From Cyanobium sp. FACHB-13342 (lineage in GTDB: Bacteria; Cyanobacteriota; Cyanobacteriia; PCC-6307; Cyanobiaceae), in contig NZ_JACJRT010000007.1 of NCBI RefSeq assembly GCF_014697415.1, positions 124,001 to 188,000 of the forward strand: a DNA stretch of 64,000 nt. Direction: 5' to 3'. A program made the translations under genes and the position numbers. Below, piece after piece: positions 1 through 7,827 of this stretch (within the stretch, counting starts at the first letter, position 1; every line of letters begins with the position of its first letter). Below the pieces are notes generated by a model that worked only from the letters and a program-made list of their open reading frames with translations, was not told the origin of the DNA and ran no database searches.

Positions 1-45
1 GAGCGCGTCAACGCCCCGGGCAGCGGCGCCAGCATCGCCGCCTAA
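1..45 (+). CDS. murA: C-terminal end of an upstream gene, probably UDP-N-acetylglucosamine 1-carboxyvinyltransferase
   Basis: Only the last 14 codons and the TAA stop are in the window (ending ...GSGASIAA), too little for a motif-based call. MurA is suggested because picocyanobacterial genomes commonly carry murA, a leucine tRNA, argD and folC in this order. That is context from general knowledge, not something visible in these residues. The tRNA-Leu gene begins 12 bases after the stop, so the tRNA promoter must lie inside this coding sequence or the tRNA must be co-transcribed with it. Confidence 0.4.
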   Translation, partial: ERVNAPGSGASIAA

Positions 46-57
46 ACTCTCGACTGC

Positions 58-139
58 GGGAGCGTGCCGGAATTGGTAGACGGACTCGACTCAAAATCGA
101 GCGCCTTCGGGCATGTGGGTTCGAGTCCCACCGCTCCCA
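58..139 (+). tRNA. tRNA-Leu (anticodon CAA)
   Basis: The 82-nt gene has a perfect 7-bp acceptor stem (GGGAGCG with CGCTCCC) and discriminator A. The anticodon arm CTCGA-CTCAAAA-TCGAG places CAA at positions 34-36. It has a long variable arm as expected for a class II tRNA, and a T-arm with GTTCGAGTCC. The 3' CCA is not encoded. An open frame runs through the gene into argD, but it is not the real argD start. Confidence 0.95.
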
Positions 140-180
140 TCTCGCCCATCCCCAGCTCAGGCCTGTCCGCCTCAGCCGTG

Positions 181-1389
181 ATGGACACCTATGCCCGCTT
201 CCCGATCAGCCTCACCCGGGGCCGGGGGGTGTGGGTGTGGGACAGCACGGGCAAGCGCTACCTCGACTGCGTGGCCGGCATCGCCGTCTGCACCCTGGGC
301 CACAGCGACGGGCGGATGCGGCGGGCCCTGGGCCGCCAGCTCGGCAAGCTCCAGCACGTCTCGAACCTTTACCGCATCCCCGAGCAGGAGGAGCTGGCCA
401 CCGCCCTCACGGCCCGGAGCTGCATGGATCGGGTCTTCTTCTGCAACTCCGGCGCCGAAGCCAATGAGGCCGCCATCAAGCTGGCGCGCAAGCACGGCCA
501 CACCGTCCGCGGCATTCCCACCACAGGACCTTCCGGGGAAGACCTGGCCCCCCTGATCCTCACGGCCCAGGCCAGTTTCCACGGCCGCACCCTGGCCGCC
601 GTCACCGCCACGGGCCAGCCCAAATACCACCAGGGCTTTGAGCCGATGGTGCAGGGCTTCCGCTATTTCCCTTACAACGACACCGCCGCCTTCGAAGCCC
701 TGCTGGCCACCTGCGAGGTGCAGGGTCCACGGGTGGCCGCCGTGCTGCTCGAACCGATCCAGGGCGAGGGGGGCGTGCACCCCGGCCACCGCGCCTTCTT
801 CCAACGGGTGCGGGAGCTCTGCGACGCCCACAACATCTTGCTGATCTTTGACGAGGTGCAGATCGGCGTCGGCCGCAGCGGCCAGCTCTGGGGCTACGAG
901 CAGCTGGGTGTCGAGCCCGATGCGATCACCCTGGCCAAGGGGCTGGGCGGCGGCATCCCGATCGGCGCCCTGGCGGTGAAGAGCGCAGTGGATCACTTCC
1001 GACCCGGGGAGCATGCCAGCACCTTTGGCGGCAACCCCTTCGCCTGCAGGGCCGGTCTCACGGTGCTGGCCGAGCTGGAGCGCCGCGACCTGCTCAACCA
1101 TGTGCAACGGATGGGGGGACTGCTGCAGGAGCTGCTGGCCGAACTGGTGAGCCGCCACCCCACCCTGCTGGAGGGGGTGCGGGGCTGGGGGCTGCTCCAG
1201 GGCCTGGTGCTGCGGGCCGAGGCACCGAGCGCTCCGGAGATCGTCAAGGCGGCCATGGAGCAGGGTCTGCTGCTGGTGCCGGCCGGCCCCGAAGTGGTGC
1301 GCTTCGTGCCGCCGCTGGTGATCCAACCCCACCATCTGCGCTTCGCCGTCGATCGCCTCGAGCGGGCCCTGCTCAGCCTTGGGCGTTGA
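181..1389 (+). CDS. argD: Acetylornithine aminotransferase (402 aa)
   Basis: PLP-dependent class III aminotransferase of arginine biosynthesis. It transfers an amino group from glutamate to N-acetylglutamate semialdehyde to give N-acetylornithine, in the cytosol. Visible signatures are NSGAEANEAAIKLARK near residue 90, the substrate-loop motif EPIQGEGGVHP, the PLP-binding DEVQIGVGR, and the Schiff-base lysine in LAKGLGGGIPIGAL. The ATG at 181 is chosen because the upstream in-frame extension translates the tRNA-Leu gene. The length is normal for ArgD. The stop codon lies inside an exact 18-bp tandem duplication that also supplies the start of folC, so the two genes overlap and are probably co-transcribed. 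Related class III aminotransferases (ornithine, GABA) cannot be fully excluded, but context favours ArgD. Confidence 0.92.
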   Translation: MDTYARFPISLTRGRGVWVWDSTGKRYLDCVAGIAVCTLGHSDGRMRRALGRQLGKLQHVSNLYRIPEQEELATALTARSCMDRVFFCNSGAEANEAAIKLARKHGHTVRGIPTTGPSGEDLAPLILTAQASFHGRTLAAVTATGQPKYHQGFEPMVQGFRYFPYNDTAAFEALLATCEVQGPRVAAVLLEPIQGEGGVHPGHRAFFQRVRELCDAHNILLIFDEVQIGVGRSGQLWGYEQLGVEPDAITLAKGLGGGIPIGALAVKSAVDHFRPGEHASTFGGNPFACRAGLTVLAELERRDLLNHVQRMGGLLQELLAELVSRHPTLLEGVRGWGLLQGLVLRAEAPSAPEIVKAAMEQGLLLVPAGPEVVRFVPPLVIQPHHLRFAVDRLERALLSLGR

Positions 1390-1409
1390 GCCAGCCTTGG
1401 GCGTTGAGC
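1374..1409 (+). repeat. Exact 18-bp tandem duplication across the argD stop / folC start
   Basis: Two perfect adjacent copies of an 18-bp unit beginning CAGCCTTGGGCG cover 1374-1391 and 1392-1409. The first copy encodes the last residues of ArgD (SLGR) and its TGA. The second repeats that stop in the same frame six codons later. Each copy also carries an in-frame TTG that could start folC (1379 and 1397). Confidence 0.95.
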
Positions 1410-2620
1410 TCGACACCTTCGCCGACCTGATCGAGCCCTTCAGCCGCCGCGGCGTCGACCTGGGGCTTGATCGCCTCCAGGATGCCCTGGCCGAGCTGGG
1501 CCATCCCGAGCGCCGCTTCACCGCCGTGCAGGTGGCCGGCACCAACGGCAAGGGCTCGATCTGCACCCTGGTGCACCAGGCGCTGCTGGCCAGCGGCCTC
1601 CGCGCCGGCCTCTACACCTCGCCGCACCTGGTGAGCTGGACCGAACGCATCCGCCTGGGCGCCACCACGATCAGCGCTCCGGCCCTGCGTCACCATCTGG
1701 AAACCGCGGCTGCGATCGCCCAACACCACCAGCTCACGCCGTTTGAGCTGGTCACCGCCGCGGCCTTCCTGGCCTTTGCCGAAGCGGATCTGGAGCTGGT
1801 GGTGCTGGAGGTGGGACTGGGGGGCCGGCTCGACGCCACCACCTGCCATCCCCAGCGGCCCGTGATCGGCTTTGCCTCGGTGGGGCTCGACCACGCCGAG
1901 TTTCTCGGGCCGGATCCAGCCCGCATTGCCGCCGAAAAAGCGGGTGTGCTCCAGCGAGGGGCCGTGGCCATCAGCGCCCCCCAGAGTCCGGAGGTGGCGG
2001 CGGTGTTGAACGCCCAGGCCGGGGCGGTGGGAGCCGAGCTGCGCTGGGTGGCGCCCCTGGATCTGGCGCAGTGGCCCCTGGGGCTACCCGGTGCCGTGCA
2101 GGCGAGCAACGGCGCCGTGGCCCTGGGCATGCTGCAGGCCCTGGCCGAACGGGGCTGGCCGATCAGCGCGGCCACCATCCGCCAGGGCTTCGCCGCGGCG
2201 CGCTGGCCAGGCCGGCTGCAACGGCTGAGCTGGCGCGGCCAGCCCCTGCTGGTCGATGGGGCCCACAACCACCCTGCCGCCATCGCCCTGCGGGCCGAAC
2301 TCGATAGCCACCCCGAGCGCCATGGCCTGCTCCCCGGACCGCGCCACTGGGTGCTGGGAATCCTGGCCAACAAGCAGGGGCCGGAGATCCTCCAGGCCCT
2401 GCTGGGCCCCACCGACCACGCCTGGATCGTGCCGGTGCCCGGCCACCCCAGCTGGAGCCTGGAGGCCCTGGCCGCCGCCTGCCCCGCCCTGGCCGCCCAG
2501 CTCCATGCCGCCCCGCACCTGGAGGGGGGCCTGGAGCAGGCGGGCTCGCCGGTGCCGGTTGTGGTGGCGGGCTCCCTCTACCTAATCGGCCACCTGCTGG
2601 GCGATCCACGGGTGGGCTGA
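1379..2620 (+). CDS. folC: Bifunctional dihydrofolate synthase / folylpolyglutamate synthase
   Basis: A Mur-ligase-fold enzyme that adds glutamate to dihydropteroate and then to folates, ATP-dependently. The P-loop VAGTNGKGS is near residue 50, followed by TSPHLVSWTERI, the central-domain segment LELVVLEVGLGGRLDATT, and the Mur-type signature VDGAHNHPAA that opens the C-terminal domain. The 413-aa length is usual. No ATG is available near the start. TTG at 1379 overlaps argD by 11 bases, and a second TTG at 1397 lies just after the argD stop, in the second copy of the tandem repeat. Either could be used, so coupling to argD translation is likely. Function is well supported; the exact start is not. 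Confidence 0.9.
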   Translation: MGVEPALGVELDTFADLIEPFSRRGVDLGLDRLQDALAELGHPERRFTAVQVAGTNGKGSICTLVHQALLASGLRAGLYTSPHLVSWTERIRLGATTISAPALRHHLETAAAIAQHHQLTPFELVTAAAFLAFAEADLELVVLEVGLGGRLDATTCHPQRPVIGFASVGLDHAEFLGPDPARIAAEKAGVLQRGAVAISAPQSPEVAAVLNAQAGAVGAELRWVAPLDLAQWPLGLPGAVQASNGAVALGMLQALAERGWPISAATIRQGFAAARWPGRLQRLSWRGQPLLVDGAHNHPAAIALRAELDSHPERHGLLPGPRHWVLGILANKQGPEILQALLGPTDHAWIVPVPGHPSWSLEALAAACPALAAQLHAAPHLEGGLEQAGSPVPVVVAGSLYLIGHLLGDPRVG

Positions 2621-2651
2621 GCCAGAGTGAGGGGCCGCGGCCCTGCTCCCC

Positions 2652-3173
2652 ATGTCCCCCCTCCTCGGCCGACTGGCCACCGCCCTGCGCCGGCGCAGCC
2701 TGGGCCTGGCCCTCCTGCTGCTGATCGGGCTGCTGGGGCTGGCGCCGCTGCCGGTGGCCGCCGAGTTCTCCGGGGTGGACTACACGCTCACCAACCAGAA
2801 CGAGCAGGATTTCAGTGGCCAAAACCTGGCCAACACCTCCTTCGCCGGCGCCACGGGCCGCCACGCCAACTTCCGCGGGGCCGACCTGCATGGCGCGATC
2901 CTCACCCAGGCCGCTTTCCCGGATGCCGACTTCGCCGGGGCCGACCTCAGCGGTACCCTGATGGACAAGGTGGACTTCTCCGGCGCCGACCTAACCGGGG
3001 CGGTGCTGAGCGGCGCCATAGCCTCCGGCAGCAGCTTCCGCGGCGCCACCGTCACCGATGCCGACTTCAGCGACGCCCTGATCGACCGGGTTGACCAGCG
3101 CTCCCTCTGCCGCGACGCCGAAGGCACCAACCCGGTGACCGGCGTCGACACCCGTCTCAGCCTGGGTTGCTAA
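2652..3173 (+). CDS. Exported pentapeptide-repeat protein, probably thylakoid lumen or periplasm (173 aa)
   Basis: The N-terminus has basic residues, a long hydrophobic core (LALLLLIGLLGLAPL) and a likely signal-peptidase site after VAA-EF. Residues about 50-150 are A(D/N)(L/F)XX pentapeptide repeats (for example ADLHG, ADFAG, ADLSG, ADLTG) that should fold as a right-handed quadrilateral beta-helix. Two C-terminal cysteines (SLC...LGC) may form a disulfide. Such short lumenal pentapeptide proteins are common in cyanobacteria and chloroplasts, and their function is largely unknown. The gene starts 31 bases after folC on the same strand. Its 3' end overlaps the convergent FAD-oxidase gene by 17 bases. 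Confidence 0.85.
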   Translation: MSPLLGRLATALRRRSLGLALLLLIGLLGLAPLPVAAEFSGVDYTLTNQNEQDFSGQNLANTSFAGATGRHANFRGADLHGAILTQAAFPDADFAGADLSGTLMDKVDFSGADLTGAVLSGAIASGSSFRGATVTDADFSDALIDRVDQRSLCRDAEGTNPVTGVDTRLSLGC

Positions 3174-4575
3174 GCCAGCCGCGCAGTTTGCCGGGGTTGA
3201 GCAGACCGGCGGGGTCGTAGGCGGCCTTGGCCGCCACCTGGTCGGCATCGACCACCCCCAGGCCGCCATCTTCAACGCTGACCACATGGGGGTTGAACAG
3301 CACGGCTCCCGCGGCCCGGCAGTCGGCCATCAGACGCTGCAGGGCCTCCTCACCCCGCCAACGCAGCAGCGGCAGGGCCGCCAACCGGGCTGCCCCCTGC
3401 TGCCTGACGGCCTCCAGGTGCCAGAGCAGGTCGTCCCCCCAGTCGGCCCGCAGCCGCTCCAGGCAGGCCGCTTCCGGCTGGGGCAGGAGCATCTGCAGGT
3501 AGGTCCAGCCCGGGTGCTGGGCGCGCCAGTGCAGGGTGGTGTGGTTCCAGCTGAGTTCGCGCAGGGGCAGGCGCCGGCTTTGGCCCTGGGGAGCCTGCCA
3601 GCGCAACGCCCCACCGCGGGCCGCCAGCCAGTCCGGCAGCACCTCCAGGCTGTCGGCAGCGGCGAGCAGCAGCAGCCGATGCTCCCCCGCCCCGGGCTTC
3701 GGACAGCTCGCCGGCCAGGGCAGCTGCTGGGCCACCGGCGCTTCCATCAGGCTGAGGGCATTGAGCAGCAGGGCCGTGGCGGGGAGGGCCTGGGCCGCCG
3801 CCAGGGCCTGGGCCCAGCTGTCGAAGCCCACCACCAGCTCCTGCCAGGCCCCGGCCTCCGTGGTGGGCAGGCGCAGGGCCGTGAGGATGCCGTTGGTGCC
3901 GTAGGCATGGTTGAGAGGGGCACTGGCGGCCGCGTCGAGGCGCAGCACGCGCGGCTCGGGCTCACAGGTGACCACCTCCAGGCCCAGCAGGTTGCCCGCA
4001 TCCCGCAGGAAGCCCCAGCGCAGGGAGCCGATGCCGCCGGAGCCCCCGGCAATAAAACCGCCGATGGTGGCGCTGCGGGCCGTGCTGGGCACCAGCCGCA
4101 GGGCCCGCCCCCGGGGCGCCAGCTGCTGGTCGATCGCCCCCATCAGGGCGCCCGCCTCCACCTCGATCACCCCGGTGGCGTCGTCCAGATGGCGCAGCTG
4201 GTTGAGCCCGGACAGATCCAGCACTAGGCCCCCGTGCAGCGGCACGCACTGGCCGTAGTTGCCCGTGCCGGCGCCCCGCACCGTCAGGGGCACGCCGTGG
4301 CGGGCACAGGCTCCGGCCACCAGCCGCACCTGCTCCACGCTGGAGGCCGCCGCCACCACCTGGGCCCGGCAGCCCTGCAACAGGGCCACCAGCACCGGCG
4401 AGTAGTCGTAGTAGTCGCGCGAGAGGCGCTCCAGCTCAGCAGGCGACTCCGCCCCCAGCAGCGGCAGCGCCGGATCCTCGCGCTGCAACTCCGCCGCCAG
4501 GGCGGCGATCCGGGCCTCGGGGCAGCGGTCGGGTGCGGGATCAGCCACGGGTTGGAGCAAGGGGCTCAACCCCAT
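3157..4575 (-). CDS. FAD-binding oxidase of the GlcD / lactate dehydrogenase type (472 aa)
   Basis: A PP-loop (FAD_binding_4) flavoprotein. The FAD-binding region TVRGAGTGNYGQCVPLHGG is followed by LVLDLSGLNQ and a second nucleotide-contacting stretch, GGFIAGGSGGIGSLRWG. The C-terminal FAD-linked oxidase domain ends with VAAKAAYDPAGLLNPGK, the typical closing motif of glycolate, D-lactate and related 2-hydroxyacid oxidases. The substrate cannot be read from sequence. The ATG at 4575 is used rather than a far-upstream start, because that extension is antisense to the neighbouring amidohydrolase in another frame. The start overlaps the amidohydrolase stop by 10 bases, implying an operon with it and with the DUF4359 gene. 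The 3' end overlaps the convergent pentapeptide gene. Confidence 0.85.
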   Translation of the reverse strand: MGLSPLLQPVADPAPDRCPEARIAALAAELQREDPALPLLGAESPAELERLSRDYYDYSPVLVALLQGCRAQVVAAASSVEQVRLVAGACARHGVPLTVRGAGTGNYGQCVPLHGGLVLDLSGLNQLRHLDDATGVIEVEAGALMGAIDQQLAPRGRALRLVPSTARSATIGGFIAGGSGGIGSLRWGFLRDAGNLLGLEVVTCEPEPRVLRLDAAASAPLNHAYGTNGILTALRLPTTEAGAWQELVVGFDSWAQALAAAQALPATALLLNALSLMEAPVAQQLPWPASCPKPGAGEHRLLLLAAADSLEVLPDWLAARGGALRWQAPQGQSRRLPLRELSWNHTTLHWRAQHPGWTYLQMLLPQPEAACLERLRADWGDDLLWHLEAVRQQGAARLAALPLLRWRGEEALQRLMADCRAAGAVLFNPHVVSVEDGGLGVVDADQVAAKAAYDPAGLLNPGKLRGWLSNPG

Positions 4576-5861
4576 GGAAGCAGCAGGGCCGAGGGCTGCT
4601 CGGCCTCGGGGGGCGGCAGCCACTGGCCGGCGCGCAGCACCCGCCGCTGGGGGGGCCGGGCCAGCAGCTCGCCCCAGGTGCCCGCGCCCAGGAGCACCAG
4701 GTCGGCCGGTCCGCCGACGCGCAGCACCCCATCCCAGGCCAGATCCAGCACGGCTGCTGCCGCCGTGCTGAATGGGGCCAGACCGAGGCGCTGCCAGGGC
4801 ATCAGCTGGCAGAGCGGCGCCGACCAGCGCAGCAGCTCCACCGGATCGAAATCGCCGCCCGGATACCAGGGGTCCTGCACATTGTCGCCGCCGAGGGCCA
4901 GCCGAACCCCCGCCCGCTGCAGGCTGCGAATCGGCGCCAGGGGCCGGCGGCAAGGGGTGCGGCCAGCGGCGCGCGCCAACAGCCAGAAGTTGGTGGTGGG
5001 CAGGGCCACCACCGCAATGTCCGCCGCGGCCAGTCGCTCGGCCAGCCGGTCGCAGGCCCGGGAAGGCAGCAGGGCCATGCTGCTGGCGTGGCTGCAGGTG
5101 ATGGGCACGGCCCGGCGCTGCTCGAGGGCCCCGCGGACCACCAGATCCACGCCGACTCCGGGATGGGCGTCGGATTCATCCACATGCAGATCCACGCCAC
5201 AGCCGAGGCGCTCGGCCAGATCGAGCAGGGCCAGCAGGGCCTCCCGGTCGGCGGCGCGGCGGGACCGGCCCTGGCCATAGGGAGGACCGATCACACCGCC
5301 GAGCAATCCCCCGGCAGCGGCCACCCGCCGGGCCAGGGCCTCCCCTTCCGGACAAAGCCAATGGGCCATCGGCGCCAGGGCCACCAGCTGCAGCTCCACC
5401 CGGCCGCTCCAGCGCTGGCGGGCCTCCAGCAGGGCGTCCCAGCTGGGCTGGGCCCCCGGCCCCACGCTGTCCACATGGCTGCGGATCGCCCGCACGCCGT
5501 TGCGCCAGGCCCGCTCAAGGGCCCGGCCGGCCCGTTCCGCCACCTGGTCGGCGGTGCGTTCGGCATACTCCCGCTGGTTGGCCGCCAGGGCCGCCGCCAT
5601 GGTGCCCTGCCGATTCGGGAAGGCATCGCCGCTGAAGGCCTTGTCGAGGTGGGCGTGGGGCTCCACCAAAGGGGTGAGGGCCAGCGGCAGGGCCTGCCCC
5701 GCGTCGGGAGCTCGCGATGCCAAGGGCTCGATCGCGGCGATGGAGGCCCCGGCCACGCTGATGCGCAGCGGCACCAGGCCATCGGCGTTGGCGCCAAAGC
5801 CACTCCCCAAACGGGGATCCAGCAGTCCCCGGGGCAGGCGCAGGTCCAGAGCAAGGGTCAC
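4566..5861 (-). CDS. Amidohydrolase related to cytosine deaminase (431 aa)
   Basis: A metal-dependent TIM-barrel hydrolase. The metal-binding motif PHAHLDKAF (HxH) is near residue 70, followed by the strand motif IRSHVDS, VDLHVDESD, the histidine-bearing ITCSHASSM, and the catalytic-aspartate strand GGDNVQDPWYPGG. These match the CodA/TrzN-like branch, which deaminates or hydrolyses cyclic amides such as cytosine, creatinine or isocytosine. The true substrate is not predictable here. The start overlaps the upstream DUF4359 gene by 4 bases (ATGA), so the genes form a translationally coupled operon. An FAD oxidase next to an amidohydrolase could suggest degradation of an N-heterocycle or hydantoin-like compound, but this is only inference. 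Confidence 0.82.
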   Translation of the reverse strand: MTLALDLRLPRGLLDPRLGSGFGANADGLVPLRISVAGASIAAIEPLASRAPDAGQALPLALTPLVEPHAHLDKAFSGDAFPNRQGTMAAALAANQREYAERTADQVAERAGRALERAWRNGVRAIRSHVDSVGPGAQPSWDALLEARQRWSGRVELQLVALAPMAHWLCPEGEALARRVAAAGGLLGGVIGPPYGQGRSRRAADREALLALLDLAERLGCGVDLHVDESDAHPGVGVDLVVRGALEQRRAVPITCSHASSMALLPSRACDRLAERLAAADIAVVALPTTNFWLLARAAGRTPCRRPLAPIRSLQRAGVRLALGGDNVQDPWYPGGDFDPVELLRWSAPLCQLMPWQRLGLAPFSTAAAAVLDLAWDGVLRVGGPADLVLLGAGTWGELLARPPQRRVLRAGQWLPPPEAEQPSALLLPWG

Positions 5862-6286
5862 GGTTCGCTCTGGAGGCGGTCGCTGGCGGCACGCACCAGC
5901 ACAAATTGACCCGCCACCGCAATCACCGTGGAACGGAAGCGCGGCACCCGCCAGCGCAACAGGCTCTGGCCGCCGATCTCGCTGGTGTAGACGCTCAGCA
6001 CACCGAAGTTGCTGCGACGGGTGTGGTCGGCCACCACGGTGCCCAGGGCAGCCCGCTGGGCCCGCACCAGCTCCTGGCAGTTGGTGACCGCCATGCGCAT
6101 CAGCACCGGCAAGCCGCCATCCCCGCAGAGCTCCTCACTGATCTCATCCACCAGACGCTCGGCCGCAAAGGCCTGAAAGTCGGCAGGGGCAGGATTGGTG
6201 ATGGCCAGCCCAGCCGCGGCCAGGGCCACCACGGTCAACCCCGATGCCCAGGGAGCGCGGGCGGAAACGTCCGGGTGTCCAGACAA
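5858..6286 (-). CDS. DUF4359-type small exported protein
   Basis: A hydrophobic segment (GLTVVALAAAGLAITNP) is followed by a soluble domain with two cysteines (EELCGDGG and TNCQELV) and the segment FGVLSVYTSEIGG. The pattern resembles the cyanobacterial DUF4359 family as recalled; its function is unknown. The open frame begins with an ATG at 6385, but that start would overlap head-to-head with the plus-strand gene at 6368 and add 33 unremarkable residues. A TTG at 6286 (142 aa) gives the family's usual short N-terminus before the membrane anchor and is preferred with moderate certainty. The 3' end overlaps the amidohydrolase gene (ATGA). Confidence 0.7.
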   Translation of the reverse strand: MSGHPDVSARAPWASGLTVVALAAAGLAITNPAPADFQAFAAERLVDEISEELCGDGGLPVLMRMAVTNCQELVRAQRAALGTVVADHTRRSNFGVLSVYTSEIGGQSLLRWRVPRFRSTVIAVAGQFVLVRAASDRLQSEP

Positions 6287-6367
6287 ACCAATGGGGTGAT
6301 CAGGCACGCCCACGTTGGCACCAAATCCTTGTGCCAGCCGCCAATCACGCTTGAATGCGGCATCAGG

Positions 6368-6586
6368 ATGGCGGAGATGGAACAAAAACTCGTCGTCACG
6401 GCCCTCCTCGCAGCCATCGCGGCCTTTCTGCTCGATCCCAGTTCAGCCGACCTGGTGCGCAGTCAGCTCACAACTTCGCTGGGCCAGCTGGGCCCCGAGC
6501 TGACTGCGGTCCTGCCCCAGCTGCCCACGGTGGCTGGGATCCTCTGCCTGGTGGCGATCCCGATCCTCTGGCTGAAGCCCCACTGA
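6368..6586 (+). CDS. Small hydrophobic protein (72 aa), unknown function
   Basis: The sequence MAEMEQKLVVTALLAAIAAF is followed by a short amphipathic stretch and a second hydrophobic segment (VAGILCLVAIPILWLKPH). This gives two potential membrane spans and a basic C-terminus, a layout typical of small cyanobacterial membrane proteins. A second ATG at 6377 is possible. It diverges from the DUF4359 operon, and 48 bases separate it from tRNA-His. I do not recognise a family. Support comes from the coherent hydrophobicity and the clean fit between neighbours. Confidence 0.55.
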   Translation: MAEMEQKLVVTALLAAIAAFLLDPSSADLVRSQLTTSLGQLGPELTAVLPQLPTVAGILCLVAIPILWLKPH

Positions 6587-6634
6587 CGTCAGGTTCTGGG
6601 ACTCCAGGTGGCTTGGTACATTGACGCTGATCAC

Positions 6635-6708
6635 GGCGGGCGTCGCCAAGTGGTTAAGGCAGCGGCTTGTGGCGCCGCTATTCGGGGGTTCGAGTCCCCT
6701 CGCTCGCC
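6635..6708 (+). tRNA. tRNA-His (anticodon GTG)
   Basis: The acceptor stem GCGGGCG pairs with CGCTCGC (one G-T pair). An extra G at 6635 faces C at 6708, the G-1:C73 pair diagnostic of histidine tRNA. The anticodon arm contains CTTGTGG with GTG at 34-36, and the T-arm has GTTCGAGTCCC. No CCA is encoded. A strong terminator follows 13 bases downstream. Confidence 0.96.
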
Positions 6709-6721
6709 CTTGTTGACCCAG

Positions 6722-6753
6722 CCACCTCGTCCCCGCGTCGAGGTGGTTTTTTT
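6722..6753 (+). terminator. Rho-independent terminator after tRNA-His
   Basis: An 8-bp perfect stem, CCACCTCG with CGAGGTGG, encloses a 9-nt loop and is followed by seven T residues. It sits between tRNA-His and the 3' end of the convergent dgcN-like gene. Confidence 0.9.
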
Positions 6754-6759
6754 CTGACT

Positions 6760-7827
6760 TCAAACGGCCACCAGGGCATCCAGCAGGGGAGCGGCCCCCT
6801 GCCGCACCGGGTCGGCACAGGGCAGGCCGGTCTCCGCGGCCGTGGACACCAGGGCGGCACTGGCTGCCGCGCTGGAGAGCCGGGCGGTGTTGAGTGCCAC
6901 GGCCCGCACCCGCGGCCGCAGGCCATCGGGGCGGGCCAGGGCGGCCAGGGACTCCAGCGCCCCAATCAGCTCCGGCAGGGGGGCGATCGGCACCGGAGCC
7001 GCCCCCGGCCGGGTGCGCACATGGGTCTGGCCGGCCCGATGCACCAACAGCAAATCGGTGGGTTGGCTGCCGCGCAGCAAGGGCAGGGTGGCGGTGGAGC
7101 CCGGATGGCAGAGGGATCCCTGGCCCTCCACCAGCACGAGCGTCTGCGGCCCAGCCCCAGCCGCGGCCGCCAGCACCGCCGCCTCCACCGCGCCGGCGGC
7201 GTAATCCACCCGCACCGCATCGAGGGCCACCCCGCTGCCGGCGATCAGGATCCCCGCCTGGCCCGTGCCCACAAAACGGGCATCCAGGCCCCGACGGCGG
7301 GCCTCGGCCTGCAGCTCGAGGCAGGCGCTCATCTTGCCCACGGCCATGTCGGAGCCCACCGCCAGCAGCCGCCGGCAGGGCAGGGCGGCCGCCCGGGCGG
7401 TGGCCACCTCCAGCCCCTCGGGCTCCCGGCGCAGGTCCCAGATCCACTGGCCGGGCCGAAGCGGAATGGCGGCAAACTCCGGGTCGTCAGCCAGCCGGCC
7501 GTGCAGGCCACTGGCCAGGCTCAGCCCCGCCTGCAGCGCGGCCCGCACATCGGCCCGCATCCCCTGCGGCAACCGGCCGCCGGAGGGGGCCAGCCCCACC
7601 ACGGCCACCGCGGGGCCGTAGGCCAGGGCCGCCGCCATGTCGGCCACCACCGGAACGGCGCGATCGATGCCGGTGGTGGCCTTCAGATCGGCGCCAGCGA
7701 AGGCCGGATCGATCACCGCCACGATCGGCCCGGAGCGGTAGCGCAGCATGGCCAGGCCGGTCTTGCCGGACAGGTCGTCGAGACCGCCGTGCTGCAGCAG
7801 CACGATCGGAGCGGACGCGCTCAACAC
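6760..7827 (-). CDS. dgcN: DUF1611 protein, DgcN-like D-glutamate N-acetyltransferase (355 aa)
   Basis: It has the two-domain DUF1611 layout: an N-terminal Rossmann-like part (VIDPAFAGADLKATTGIDRAV) and a C-terminal P-loop-like NTPase-fold part with VGSDMAVGKMSACLEL near residue 200, then VGTGQAGILIAGSGVALDAVR and LVEGQGSLCHPG. From memory of the literature, members named DgcN acetylate D-glutamate and act with DgcA, an enolase-superfamily enzyme that epimerises N-acetyl-D-glutamate to the L form. The gene immediately upstream here is of that superfamily and overlaps this gene by 7 bases, which supports that reading. Related DUF1611 proteins have other or unknown roles, so the substrate is inferred from context. 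The 3' end lies 6 bases from the tRNA-His terminator. Confidence 0.72.
   Translation of the reverse strand: MLSASAPIVLLQHGGLDDLSGKTGLAMLRYRSGPIVAVIDPAFAGADLKATTGIDRAVPVVADMAAALAYGPAVAVVGLAPSGGRLPQGMRADVRAALQAGLSLASGLHGRLADDPEFAAIPLRPGQWIWDLRREPEGLEVATARAAALPCRRLLAVGSDMAVGKMSACLELQAEARRRGLDARFVGTGQAGILIAGSGVALDAVRVDYAAGAVEAAVLAAAAGAGPQTLVLVEGQGSLCHPGSTATLPLLRGSQPTDLLLVHRAGQTHVRTRPGAAPVPIAPLPELIGALESLAALARPDGLRPRVRAVALNTARLSSAAASAALVSTAAETGLPCADPVRQGAAPLLDALVAV

Noticed and set aside
64-180. N-terminal extension of argD
   Set aside because: It translates the tRNA-Leu gene; the conserved protein begins at the ATG at 181.
172-1566. A 464-codon open frame antisense to argD
   Set aside because: Composition is typical of a shadow frame, with no recognisable motif, and argD is unambiguous.
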